From Paractinoplanes ovalisporus (GTDB taxonomy: Bacteria; Actinomycetota; Actinomycetes; Mycobacteriales; Micromonosporaceae): DNA of 64,000 nt. Both the position numbers and the translations under genes were made by a program. Shown here in pieces: positions 16,301-24,279 of this stretch. Below the pieces are notes generated by a model. That model saw only the letters and a program-made list of their open reading frames with translations. It ran no database searches and was not told the DNA's origin. Each line of letters opens with the position of its first letter. Positions within the stretch are counted from its first letter, which is position 1. The stretch lies in NCBI RefSeq assembly GCF_016834655.1, contig NZ_JAENHP010000001.1, positions 372,001 to 436,000 of the forward strand. Direction: 5' to 3'.

Positions 16301-16615
16301 ATGATCAGAAAGACAACGCGACTTGTCACGGCGGCGGTAGCGGCCGGAATCCTCTCGTCGATGATGCTGGTGTCACCGGCAGCGGCGTTCCCCAGCGGCT
16401 GCGATGTGGAGCTCGCCGGTCATACCGATGGCTACTCCGCCTATTGCTCCGGCGGCACCGGCCAGTTCCGGGTGCGGATCGACTGCGACAAGCCGAACTG
16501 GCCCGACTACACCCGCTGGAGCCCGTGGACCACCCCGGGCACCACAACCAGCGCCGTCTGGTGCGACAAAACCACCCACCGGGCGTACAACCCCACCCTG
16601 CAGCTCCTGGGGTAG
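16301..16615 (+). CDS. small secreted cysteine-containing protein
   Basis: 104 residues. The signal peptide is MIRKTTRLVTAAVAAGILSS followed by a hydrophobic stretch, with cleavage likely after SPAAA (about residue 29). The mature part of about 75 residues has four Cys (34, 49, 62, 88), enough for two disulfides. It is rich in Trp, Tyr, Gly and Thr (WPDYTRWSPWTTPG), like small exported beta-proteins common in actinomycetes. I recognise no family. A perfect 12-bp hairpin follows, so it is monocistronic. Its only neighbour on the other side is the STAND regulator. Confidence 0.8.
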   Translation: MIRKTTRLVTAAVAAGILSSMMLVSPAAAFPSGCDVELAGHTDGYSAYCSGGTGQFRVRIDCDKPNWPDYTRWSPWTTPGTTTSAVWCDKTTHRAYNPTLQLLG

Positions 16616-16631
16616 AGCCCGCTCAGACCGT

Positions 16632-16663
16632 CCAGGGGTGCAGACACGGGGCTGCACCCCTGG
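16632..16663 (+). terminator. strong hairpin terminator
   Basis: CCAGGGGTGCAG (16632-16643) pairs perfectly with CTGCACCCCTGG (16652-16663) around an 8-base loop, 16 bases after the small secreted-protein gene. Confidence 0.7.
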
Positions 16664-16806
16664 CGGCGTTGAGCGCGACCCCAGGGAGGCTCGGCTCTGA
16701 TAAGCGGTCGTGATCGGCGTGATTGCGGATTGTTGTTGGACATGCTTTCCTAAACCCTACTAGTTTAATGGGTGTTATAGGCAATCGGCGCGTGATGGGA
16801 CCGAGC

Positions 16807-18000
16807 ATGAGCTTTGACGACAGCATTCCGACCACCGCCTCGCCCGAGGTCGAGTTCATCAGCCTCTCGCACCTGAACCCGTCGACCGAGCTCGCGCCGA
16901 TCCCGGCCCGGGGCATCGACCTGGCCTACTTCCGGCGCTACGTGAGGGCTCTGGAGGACGGGGGCTACGACTACACCCTCCTTCCGTACGGCTCCGGCAC
17001 CGCAGACTCGTTCGTTGTGGCGAGCGCGGTCGGGCAGCTCACCGAACGGATCCGGCCGATCGTCGCGCTGCGGCCCAACACCACGCCGCCGACCGTCGGG
17101 GCGCAGAAGCTCGCCACCCTCGACCAGCTCACCGAGGGCCGCGCGGTCGTGCACCTCATCTCCGGCGGCAGCGACGCCGAGCAGGCCCGCCAGGGCGACT
17201 ACCTGCCGAAGAACCGGCGGTACGCCCGCACCTCGGAATACATCGACGTCATGCGCCGCTCCTGGACCGAGCCGGCGCCGTTCGACCACGAGGGCGAGTT
17301 CTACAAGTTCGACGGTTTCGGACCGGGTTTCGCCCCGTACGAGAGCCCGATCCCGATCTCGATCGGCGGGCAGTCGGACGAGGCGTTCGCGGTCGGGGGC
17401 GCGAAGGCCGACATCTTCAGCTTCTGGGGTGAGCCTCTGGCCGACCTGCGCAGCGAGATCGACCGGGTGCACGACATCGCGCGGGCGGCGGGCCGCACCA
17501 CGCTCCCCCGCATCTGGGTCACCTTCCGGCCCATCATCGCCCGGACCGACGCCCTGGCCTGGGAGAAGGCCCACGAGTACGTGGCCAAGGTCGCGGCCAC
17601 CTTCACCAAGTTCGGCATCAACCGGCAAGGGGAGCCGCAGAACGCGGGTTCGCAGCGCGCGCTGGCCTTCGCCGAGCGGTCCGAGCTCTACGACCGGGCC
17701 CTGTGGACGAAGACGGCGGCGGTCACGAACGCGGCCGGGGCCTCGACGGCGCTCGTCGGGTCGCCCGAGACGGTGGCGGCCGCGATCCTCGACTACGTCG
17801 ACCAGGGCGCGTCGCTGGTGTCGATCCGCGGCTACGACACCCTCGCGGACGCGGTCGACTACGGCAAATACATCCTTCCCCTCGTACGGCAGGAAATCGC
17901 CCACCGCAGGGCAACCGGCCGCCGCAGCGGGTTCCAGGCGCAGCACCCGGGCAACTACGCGCCCGAGTACGCCCAGCTCGCCACGGCCGGCCAGTCGTGA
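16807..18000 (+). CDS. LLM-class flavin-dependent monooxygenase (SsuD-like)
   Basis: 397 residues from ATG 16807; ATG 16795 is in frame and possible. The bacterial-luciferase fold is evident: PIPARGIDLAYFRRYVRALEDGGYDY, the RIRPIVALRPNTTPPTVGAQKLATLDQLTEGR core, HLISGGSDAEQARQGDYLPKNRRYARTSEYIDVMRRSW and IPISIGGQSDEAFAVG. These match alkanesulfonate/dimethylsulfone-type monooxygenases, which need reduced FMN from a separate reductase and release sulfite. It is the first gene of a run that continues with overlapping or closely spaced genes to the ABC importer. Upstream is an AT-rich stretch (16745-16781) with a plausible promoter (TTGGAC near 16736). Confidence 0.85.
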   Translation: MSFDDSIPTTASPEVEFISLSHLNPSTELAPIPARGIDLAYFRRYVRALEDGGYDYTLLPYGSGTADSFVVASAVGQLTERIRPIVALRPNTTPPTVGAQKLATLDQLTEGRAVVHLISGGSDAEQARQGDYLPKNRRYARTSEYIDVMRRSWTEPAPFDHEGEFYKFDGFGPGFAPYESPIPISIGGQSDEAFAVGGAKADIFSFWGEPLADLRSEIDRVHDIARAAGRTTLPRIWVTFRPIIARTDALAWEKAHEYVAKVAATFTKFGINRQGEPQNAGSQRALAFAERSELYDRALWTKTAAVTNAAGASTALVGSPETVAAAILDYVDQGASLVSIRGYDTLADAVDYGKYILPLVRQEIAHRRATGRRSGFQAQHPGNYAPEYAQLATAGQS

Positions 18001-19136
18001 CGCACACGTTCGCCGCCCCGGACCTCTCCCCCGGCGCCCTCGCCCTCGTCACCGCCGAGATCGCCTCGACCGCCGCCGACTACGACCGTACGGGCGAGTT
18101 CCCGGTCAAGGGCGTCGAGGCGGCCCACCGGGCGGGGCTGCTCACCGCGACCGTCGGAAAGCGTTACGGCGGGCCCGGTCTGGGCGCCCGCGACGCCGCG
18201 CGCATCCTGACCGCCATCGGCGAGGGGGACGCGTCGGTCGGCCTGCTGGCGGCCAACCTGCTGAACACCCACTCCGCGCAGGCCGTACACTCGTCGTGGC
18301 CGGCCGCCGCCTACGACGATCTGCTGCGACGCTCCCAGGAGGGGCCCGCGCTCGCCAACGCGATCCGGGCCGAACCGGAACTGGGCGCCCCGGCTCGCGG
18401 CGGGCTACCGAAGACCACCCTCACGCCGTACGGGAAAGGCTTTGTTCTCAACGGACGCAAGGCCTATGCCACCGGTGGCCGCGGTCTGGCCTATCACGTC
18501 GTGTGGGCCGTCGAGGGTGAGCGCGTCGGCCATGTGATCGTGCCGGGCGACGCCGAGGGCATCACCTGGATCGACACGTGGGACCACCTCGGGCTGCGCG
18601 CCTCCAACACCCACGACGTCGTCTACGAGAACGTCCACGTGCCGGCCGATGCGTTCGCCGAGATCCCGCGCGGGCCCGACGGTGTCTACCGCGACCCGGC
18701 CGCGGCCGCGAGCGCTGGTAGCTTCGGGCATCCCGCGCTCTACATCGGAGTCGCCCGGGCCGCCCGGACGGCGTTCGCCGAGTTCGCCCGCAACCGGGTG
18801 CCGGCCTCGCTCGGCCGGCCGATCGCCGAGACCGAACGCATCCAGGCCGTGGCCGGCGAGATCGACCTGCAGATCGAACAGGCCGAAACCCTGCTGCACG
18901 GCGCCCTGCTGCGCGTCGAGGCGGGCGAGAAGCCCAACCTCTCGGCCGTGAAGGTGGCCATCGCCCGCTCGGTCATCGCCGCCACCCAGACCGCCGTGGC
19001 CGCCCTCGGCAACCCGGGGCTGTCGCGGCACCTCCCGCTCGAACGGCATCTGCGCGACGCCCTCTGCATCCGCGTGCACCCGCCTCAGGAGGACGCCGTC
19101 GTCCTCGCGAGCGGCCGACGCGTTCTCTTCCCTTAA
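17997..19136 (+). CDS. acyl-CoA dehydrogenase-fold oxidoreductase (SfnB-like)
   Basis: 379 residues from GTG 17997, which overlaps the monooxygenase stop (GTGA). The acyl-CoA-dehydrogenase fold is seen in TATVGKRYGGPGLGARDAARILTAIGEGDASVGLL (N-terminal helices), GFVLNGRKAYATGGRGLAYHVVW (beta domain) and ALYIGVARAARTAFAEFARNR with ERIQAVAGEIDLQIEQAETLL (C-terminal helices). Relatives such as SfnB and DszC/DibT-type flavoproteins oxidise sulfur or nitrogen compounds rather than acyl-CoA. Its coupling to an SsuD-like enzyme supports a role in breaking down an organosulfur compound. The substrate is unknown. Confidence 0.83.
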   Translation: MTHTFAAPDLSPGALALVTAEIASTAADYDRTGEFPVKGVEAAHRAGLLTATVGKRYGGPGLGARDAARILTAIGEGDASVGLLAANLLNTHSAQAVHSSWPAAAYDDLLRRSQEGPALANAIRAEPELGAPARGGLPKTTLTPYGKGFVLNGRKAYATGGRGLAYHVVWAVEGERVGHVIVPGDAEGITWIDTWDHLGLRASNTHDVVYENVHVPADAFAEIPRGPDGVYRDPAAAASAGSFGHPALYIGVARAARTAFAEFARNRVPASLGRPIAETERIQAVAGEIDLQIEQAETLLHGALLRVEAGEKPNLSAVKVAIARSVIAATQTAVAALGNPGLSRHLPLERHLRDALCIRVHPPQEDAVVLASGRRVLFP

Positions 19137-19143
19137 GGACATC

Positions 19144-20766
19144 ATGAAAATCACTGCACCCCTCGCCGTGGCCGCCGCTGCCGTGATGGCGCTCACCGCC
19201 TGCGGCAGCGGCGACGACGCCTCCGCCGGCGGCAGCGGCAACCTCAAGGTGTCGTTCTGGCCCGACAACCCGTCGTTCTCGTGCATCGACCCGTTCCAGG
19301 TCTACTGGATCGAGCACCGGTCGATCATCCGCAACTTCGCCGACTCGCTCACCGACCAGGACCCGGAGACCGGCAAGATCGTGCCCTGGCTCGCGCAGAG
19401 CTGGGAGATCAGCGAGGACGGTAAGACGTACACGTTCAAGCTGCGCGACGGCGTCACCTTCAGCAACGGCAAGAAGCTGGACGCGCAAGCGGTGGCCGAC
19501 AACGCGGCCGGCTGGATCGCCACCGTCAAGGCCACCAACGGCGCGGCCTTCGGCGCCTCGTACGTGCAGGGCCTGACCGGCGCCAAGGCGGTCGACCCGC
19601 TGACCGTGCAGTTCCAGCTGAGCAAGCCCAACTCGTCGTTCCTGCAGGCCACCTCGACCACCAACCTGGCCATCACCGACCCGGCCGAGTTCCAGCTGTC
19701 GCCGGCCGACCGCTGCGCCGGCAAGGGGGTCGTCGGTTCGGGCCTGTTCGTGCTCGACCACTACACGCCGAAGGTCGAGACCGTCCTCACCAAGCGGGCC
19801 GGCTATGCCTGGGGCTCGGAACTGGTGCAGAACAAGGGCGAGGCCAAGCTCGACCAGGTCACCTTCAACTACGTGGCCGAGGACAGCGTCCGCACCGGCA
19901 ACCTGATCAGCGGCGCCACCGACATCGCCTGGCCGCGCAACCCGTTCACCCCGCAGGACACCGCGCTCATCGCGAAGAGCGGCGACAAGGTGGAGAAGCG
20001 GGCGCTGCCGGGCGTCGCCTACACGCTGTTCGCCAACACCGCGCCCGGCAAGCCCCTGGCCGACCCGGCCGTGCGGCAGGCCCTGATCAAGGCGATCGAC
20101 CTCAAGACGTACGCGTCCACGATCTTCGGCCCGGATTACCCCGTGGTGCAGGGCGCCTTCAACTCGACCACGCCCTACTTCAAGCCGGAGTCGGCGAAGC
20201 TCGCCTACGACCTACCGGGCGCCCAGAAGCTGCTCGACGAGGCGGGCTGGACCGTGGGAGGCAACGGTTTCCGGGCCAAGGCCGGCACCGAGCTGAAGCT
20301 GGAATACCCGATCACCCAGTACAGCGCGGGCGCCGAACTGTTGCAGGCCCAGCTCAAGCAGGCCGGCATCAACCTCGAACTGCGCACCCTGACCACCGCG
20401 CAGCAGGCCACCTACACCACCGAGGGCGCGTACGACCTGGCCAACACCTACTTCACGCGGGCCGACCCGGGGGCGTTGCAGTTCATCCTCAACCCCGACG
20501 TCGCCAACTCCAAGGCCCTCGCGCAGCGGTCGGCCTCGGCGGCGGGCGTGAAGCAGATCCAGACCCTGTTCGCGAAGGCACTCGAGACGACGGATGAGAA
20601 GCAGACCGGGCAGGCATACGCGGACCTGCAGGACTACCTCATTGACGAGGGCGTCACGATCCCGCTGTTCGAGCGGGTGCAGAACGCCGGCGTCAGCGAC
20701 AAGGTGCAGGGCTTCGCGTTCACCTCGGAGAGCTTCCTGCGGCTCAACGACGTGACGAAGGGCTGA
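19144..20766 (+). CDS. ABC importer substrate-binding lipoprotein (peptide/nickel SBP_bac_5 family)
   Basis: 540 residues. The lipoprotein signal ends in LTACGSG (Cys at about residue 20). The family-5 fold is shown by VPWLAQSWEISEDGKTYTFKLRDGVTFSNGKKLDAQAV, AYTLFANTAPGKPLADPAVRQALIKAIDLKTYA and the C-terminal QAYADLQDYLIDEGVTIPLF. It starts 7 bp after the acyl-CoA-dehydrogenase-like gene. These proteins bind peptides or other small organic molecules; in this operon the ligand is more likely an organosulfur compound. The CIDPFQVYW segment near the N-terminus recalls the operon type described for KPN_01854 in Klebsiella, from memory only. Confidence 0.9.
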   Translation: MKITAPLAVAAAAVMALTACGSGDDASAGGSGNLKVSFWPDNPSFSCIDPFQVYWIEHRSIIRNFADSLTDQDPETGKIVPWLAQSWEISEDGKTYTFKLRDGVTFSNGKKLDAQAVADNAAGWIATVKATNGAAFGASYVQGLTGAKAVDPLTVQFQLSKPNSSFLQATSTTNLAITDPAEFQLSPADRCAGKGVVGSGLFVLDHYTPKVETVLTKRAGYAWGSELVQNKGEAKLDQVTFNYVAEDSVRTGNLISGATDIAWPRNPFTPQDTALIAKSGDKVEKRALPGVAYTLFANTAPGKPLADPAVRQALIKAIDLKTYASTIFGPDYPVVQGAFNSTTPYFKPESAKLAYDLPGAQKLLDEAGWTVGGNGFRAKAGTELKLEYPITQYSAGAELLQAQLKQAGINLELRTLTTAQQATYTTEGAYDLANTYFTRADPGALQFILNPDVANSKALAQRSASAAGVKQIQTLFAKALETTDEKQTGQAYADLQDYLIDEGVTIPLFERVQNAGVSDKVQGFAFTSESFLRLNDVTKG

Positions 20767-20771
20767 CGGGA

Positions 20772-21728
20772 ATGGCCAGGTATGTGCTGGGCCGGATCGG
20801 GCAGGCGGTGCTGGTCCTGTGGGCCGCGTACACGCTGACCTTCGCGATCCTCTATCTGCTGCCCAGCGACCCGATGGAGCTGCAGCTGGCCGCCGCCGGG
20901 GTGCAGCCGGACAGCCTGAGCGCCGAGCAGGTGGCCGCCATCAAGCACCAGTTCGGGCTCGACCAGCCCATCTGGTTGCAGTATTGGCACCATCTGGCGG
21001 GGCTGCTCCGGGGCGACTTCGGCACTTCGCTGACCCAGCAGGTGCCGGTGAGTCAGCTGCTGGCCGACCGGATCGGCCCGACCCTGCTGCTCAGCGTCAG
21101 CGCCGCCACGGTGGCGCTGGTCCTCGGCTCGGCCCTCGCCTACCTGGCCACCTTCACCCGCCTGACCTTCCTGACCCGCCTGCCCGCCCTGGGCGCGTCG
21201 TTCCCCCAGTTCTTCGTGGCCCTGTTCCTCATCCAGTTCTTCTCGTTCCAGCTCGGCTGGTTCCCGGCCACCGGCGGCCTGGTCATGCCGGTCATCACCA
21301 TCGCGGTGCTGGCGTCCTCGGTTCTGGCCCAGGTGCTCATCCGCAGCTTCGAGGAAACCCTTTCCCAGCCGTACGTCACCACGGCCCGAGCCAAGGGCCT
21401 GTCCCGTTCGGCGGTGCACCTCAGACACGCGTTCCGCAACGCCGCCCTGCCCGCCATGACCATCCTCGGCGTGATCGTCGGTCTGACGGTGACCAGCTCG
21501 ATCGTGGTTGAGACCGTGTTCACCCGCGAGGGCATCGGCAAGCTGGCCCAGGAGGCGGTGCTGTCGCAGGACGTGCCGGTCGTACTCGCCGTCGTGACCG
21601 TCGCCGCCGCCGTGTTCGTCCTCGTCAACCTGGTCGTCGACCTGCTCTACCCGCTGCTGGACCCGCGCATCTCGCATACGCGGCCCGCCGCCGCCTCCGT
21701 CGCCTCCGTCGAGGGAGTTGCCCTGTGA
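20772..21728 (+). CDS. ABC importer permease (DppB type)
   Basis: 318 residues. The first membrane helix MARYVLGRIGQAVLVLWAAYTLTFAILYLLP is typical of DppB/OppB. The periplasmic-side segment includes the conserved LGLDQPIWLQYWHHLAGLLRGDFGTSLTQQ-like stretch. The EAA loop is RSFEETLSQPYVTTARAKGLSRSAVHLRHAFRNAALP, which contacts the ATPase. Five to six membrane segments are visible. It forms the pore with the next gene, whose start overlaps its stop. Confidence 0.93.
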   Translation: MARYVLGRIGQAVLVLWAAYTLTFAILYLLPSDPMELQLAAAGVQPDSLSAEQVAAIKHQFGLDQPIWLQYWHHLAGLLRGDFGTSLTQQVPVSQLLADRIGPTLLLSVSAATVALVLGSALAYLATFTRLTFLTRLPALGASFPQFFVALFLIQFFSFQLGWFPATGGLVMPVITIAVLASSVLAQVLIRSFEETLSQPYVTTARAKGLSRSAVHLRHAFRNAALPAMTILGVIVGLTVTSSIVVETVFTREGIGKLAQEAVLSQDVPVVLAVVTVAAAVFVLVNLVVDLLYPLLDPRISHTRPAAASVASVEGVAL

Positions 21729-22597
21729 CCGCCACGATCGCCGAACCCGTCGACGTCGATGTCGCCCCTCCCCTCGTCCGGCCCGGCAGCCGCTGGATCC
21801 CCCTGGTGCGCCGGCCCCTGTTCCTCATCGCCGCCTTCTACGTCGTCTTCGTGCTCGCCTCCGCGTTCTGGCCCAAGCTGTTCACCTCGTACGGACCGAT
21901 CGACACCGACCCCGGTTCGGTGGCGCTCGCGCCCAGCCTCGACCACCTGTTCGGCACCGACATCTACGGTCGCGACCTGTGGACCCGGGTGCTCTACGGC
22001 TCCCCGCTGACCATCAAGGCCACCCTGATCGCGCTCGGGATCGCCGTCGTGGCCGGGCTGGCGCTGGGCATCGTCTCCGGGTTCTTCGGCAGCATCACCG
22101 ACTCGATCCTGATGCGCTTCGTCGACGTGCTTCTGGCAATCCCCGGCCTGCTGCTGGCCCTGTCCATCGTCACCGCGCTGGGCTACGGCACGATCCCGGT
22201 CGCCGTGGCCGTCGGGGTCGGCATCGTCCCCGGTTTCGCCCGCACCACCCGGGCCGAGGTGCTGCGGGTCAAGACCTTGCCGTACGTCGAAGCGGCCCGG
22301 GCCGGGGGTGCCTCGTGGACGCGGGTGCTGCTGCGGCACATCCTGCCCAACTCGTGGGGACCGGTAGCTGTGCTCGCCGTCCTCGACGCCGGCGTGGCCA
22401 TCATCGCGATCGCGTCGCTGAGCTTCCTCGGTTTCGGCGCCGCCCCGCCCGCCGCCGAGTGGGGAACGCTCATCGCCGACGGCCGCAACTACCTCGTCAC
22501 GTCGTGGTGGCTGTCGCTGCTGCCCGGCCTGTTCGTGGCCCTGCTCGTGCTGAGCCTCAACCACATCTCCAAAACGCTGCAGGAGCTGACCCGATGA
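21725..22597 (+). CDS. ABC importer permease (DppC type)
   Basis: 290 residues from GTG 21725, overlapping the DppB-type stop. An N-terminal helix lies within RRPLFLIAAFYVVFVLASAF. The DppC hallmark HLFGTDIYGRDLWTRVLYGSPLTI follows, then several membrane helices and the EAA loop RTTRAEVLRVKTLPYVEAARAGGASWTRVLLRHILPN. It pairs with the previous permease; both are translationally coupled to each other and to the ATPase. Confidence 0.93.
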   Translation: MTATIAEPVDVDVAPPLVRPGSRWIPLVRRPLFLIAAFYVVFVLASAFWPKLFTSYGPIDTDPGSVALAPSLDHLFGTDIYGRDLWTRVLYGSPLTIKATLIALGIAVVAGLALGIVSGFFGSITDSILMRFVDVLLAIPGLLLALSIVTALGYGTIPVAVAVGVGIVPGFARTTRAEVLRVKTLPYVEAARAGGASWTRVLLRHILPNSWGPVAVLAVLDAGVAIIAIASLSFLGFGAAPPAAEWGTLIADGRNYLVTSWWLSLLPGLFVALLVLSLNHISKTLQELTR

Positions 22598-24279
22598 GCC
22601 TCGTCGACATCCGGAACCTGGACGTCAGCTACGGCCGGCAGCCCGCGGTGGTGGGGCTGGACCTCACCGTCGGCCAGGGTGAGGTGGTGGCCGTCGTCGG
22701 CGAGTCCGGCTCGGGCAAGACGACCACGGCCAACGCGCTGATCGGTCTGCTGCCCACCAACGGCCGGATCACCGCGGGTTCGGCCGTCGTCGACGGCGTG
22801 GAGACAGCCGGGGCCCGGGAGCGTACGTTGCGGGCTCTCCGCGGCCGGGTGGTGGGCCTGATTCCCCAGGACCCGATGGTCGGTCTCAACCCCACCAAAC
22901 GGATCGGGGCCCAGGTCGCCGAGGCCGTACGCCTGCGCGGGGCCCCCAGCTCCGAGACGCTGACGTTCCTCGAGCAGGCCGGGGTGCCCGACCCCGAGAT
23001 GCGCTCCCGGCAATATCCGCACGAGCTTTCGGGCGGCTTGCGGCAGCGGGTGCTGATCGCGATCGCGCTGGCCGGAAAGCCCAAGCTGATCATCGCCGAC
23101 GAGCCGACGAGCGCCCTCGACGTGACGGTGCAGAAGCGGATCCTCGACCATCTCGAAGGTCTGGTGCGCGAGCAGGGCATCTCGTTGCTCATCATCACGC
23201 ACGACCTGGCGGTGGCGACCGACCGGGCCGACCGGGTGGTGGTCATGCGGCACGGTCGCAAAGTTGAGGAGGGCACGCCCGAGTCTTTGCTGGTCACGCC
23301 CGGTTCGCCCTATACCCGGCGCTTGATCGCAGCCGCCGCGCCGCCGACGGATTTTCTTTCCTTTTTACCCACCATCCACCCCCAACCACCCCGGGACGGC
23401 GCCGACACTACGCCGCCCGCGAGCGACAAAACGGAATATCCACAGGCCGTCGGCAGCGCCGCCCCCGGAGAGATATCCGACTCGGAAAAGCCGATTCTTG
23501 TGCTAGCGGGCGTCAGCAAGACGTTCGCGATCAGGGACCCCCGGCGCGGCCACCGCGGCTTCAACGCCCTCGACAACGTCGACGTCGAGGTGCCCCGCGG
23601 CGGCACCCACGCACTGGTCGGCGAGTCCGGCTGCGGCAAGACCACCACCCTGCGCATCGCCCTCGGCCTCGAAACCGCCACCAACGGCTCGATCGAGCTG
23701 GCCGGCACCGAGATCCGCGGTCTGTCCTGGAACCGCATGCGCCCGCTGCGCCGGAAAGCCCAGCTCGTACACCAGGACCCGTTCGCCACCCTCGACCCCA
23801 AGTTCACCGTACGGCAGTCCATCACCGAGCCCCTGGTGTCGTTCCGCGTCGGCGACCGCCGCACCCGCGAGACCCGCGCCCGGGAGCTGCTCGACCAGGT
23901 GGCCCTGCCGCACGCGTACCTGGACCGGCGGCCGCGCGAACTCTCGGGCGGGCAGCGCCAGCGGGTCGCCATCGCCCGCGCCCTGGCCCTCGAACCCGAC
24001 CTGATCATGCTGGACGAGCCGGTCAGCGCCCTCGACGTGCTCGTGCAGGAGCAGATCCTCACGCTGTTGGCCGATCTGCAGGCCCGGCTCGGCCTGAGCT
24101 ACCTGTTCGTCTCGCACGACCTCTCGGTGGTGGCCCGCATCGCCCACACCGTCTCGGTGATGAGCGCGGGTCGCGTGGTCGAGCAGGGGCCGGTCGCCGA
24201 GGTCTTCGGCAACCCGCGCAGCGACTACACCCGGGAGCTCATCGAGGCCATCCCGGGCCGGCGGATCCATGCTGCCTGA
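22594..24279 (+). CDS. fused dual ABC ATPase of the importer (DppD-DppF type)
   Basis: 561 residues from ATG 22594, overlapping the permease stop. Two nucleotide-binding domains lie in one chain. The first has Walker A GESGSGKTT, a signature with one change (LSGGLRQR) and Walker B LIIADEPTSALD. A hydrophilic Pro/Thr linker follows (about residues 250-300, locally lower in GC than its surroundings). The second has GESGCGKTT, LSGGQRQR and LIMLDEPVSALD. Such fusions are common in actinomycete Dpp/Opp systems and power both permeases. The frame is open further upstream, but that part only shadows the permease. Confidence 0.93.
   Translation: MSLVDIRNLDVSYGRQPAVVGLDLTVGQGEVVAVVGESGSGKTTTANALIGLLPTNGRITAGSAVVDGVETAGARERTLRALRGRVVGLIPQDPMVGLNPTKRIGAQVAEAVRLRGAPSSETLTFLEQAGVPDPEMRSRQYPHELSGGLRQRVLIAIALAGKPKLIIADEPTSALDVTVQKRILDHLEGLVREQGISLLIITHDLAVATDRADRVVVMRHGRKVEEGTPESLLVTPGSPYTRRLIAAAAPPTDFLSFLPTIHPQPPRDGADTTPPASDKTEYPQAVGSAAPGEISDSEKPILVLAGVSKTFAIRDPRRGHRGFNALDNVDVEVPRGGTHALVGESGCGKTTTLRIALGLETATNGSIELAGTEIRGLSWNRMRPLRRKAQLVHQDPFATLDPKFTVRQSITEPLVSFRVGDRRTRETRARELLDQVALPHAYLDRRPRELSGGQRQRVAIARALALEPDLIMLDEPVSALDVLVQEQILTLLADLQARLGLSYLFVSHDLSVVARIAHTVSVMSAGRVVEQGPVAEVFGNPRSDYTRELIEAIPGRRIHAA

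Noticed and set aside
22594..24279. Upstream extension of the dual ATPase frame to 21718
   Set aside because: The extension is Arg/Pro-rich and only shadows the DppC-type permease; the ATG at 22594 overlaps the permease stop in the usual way.
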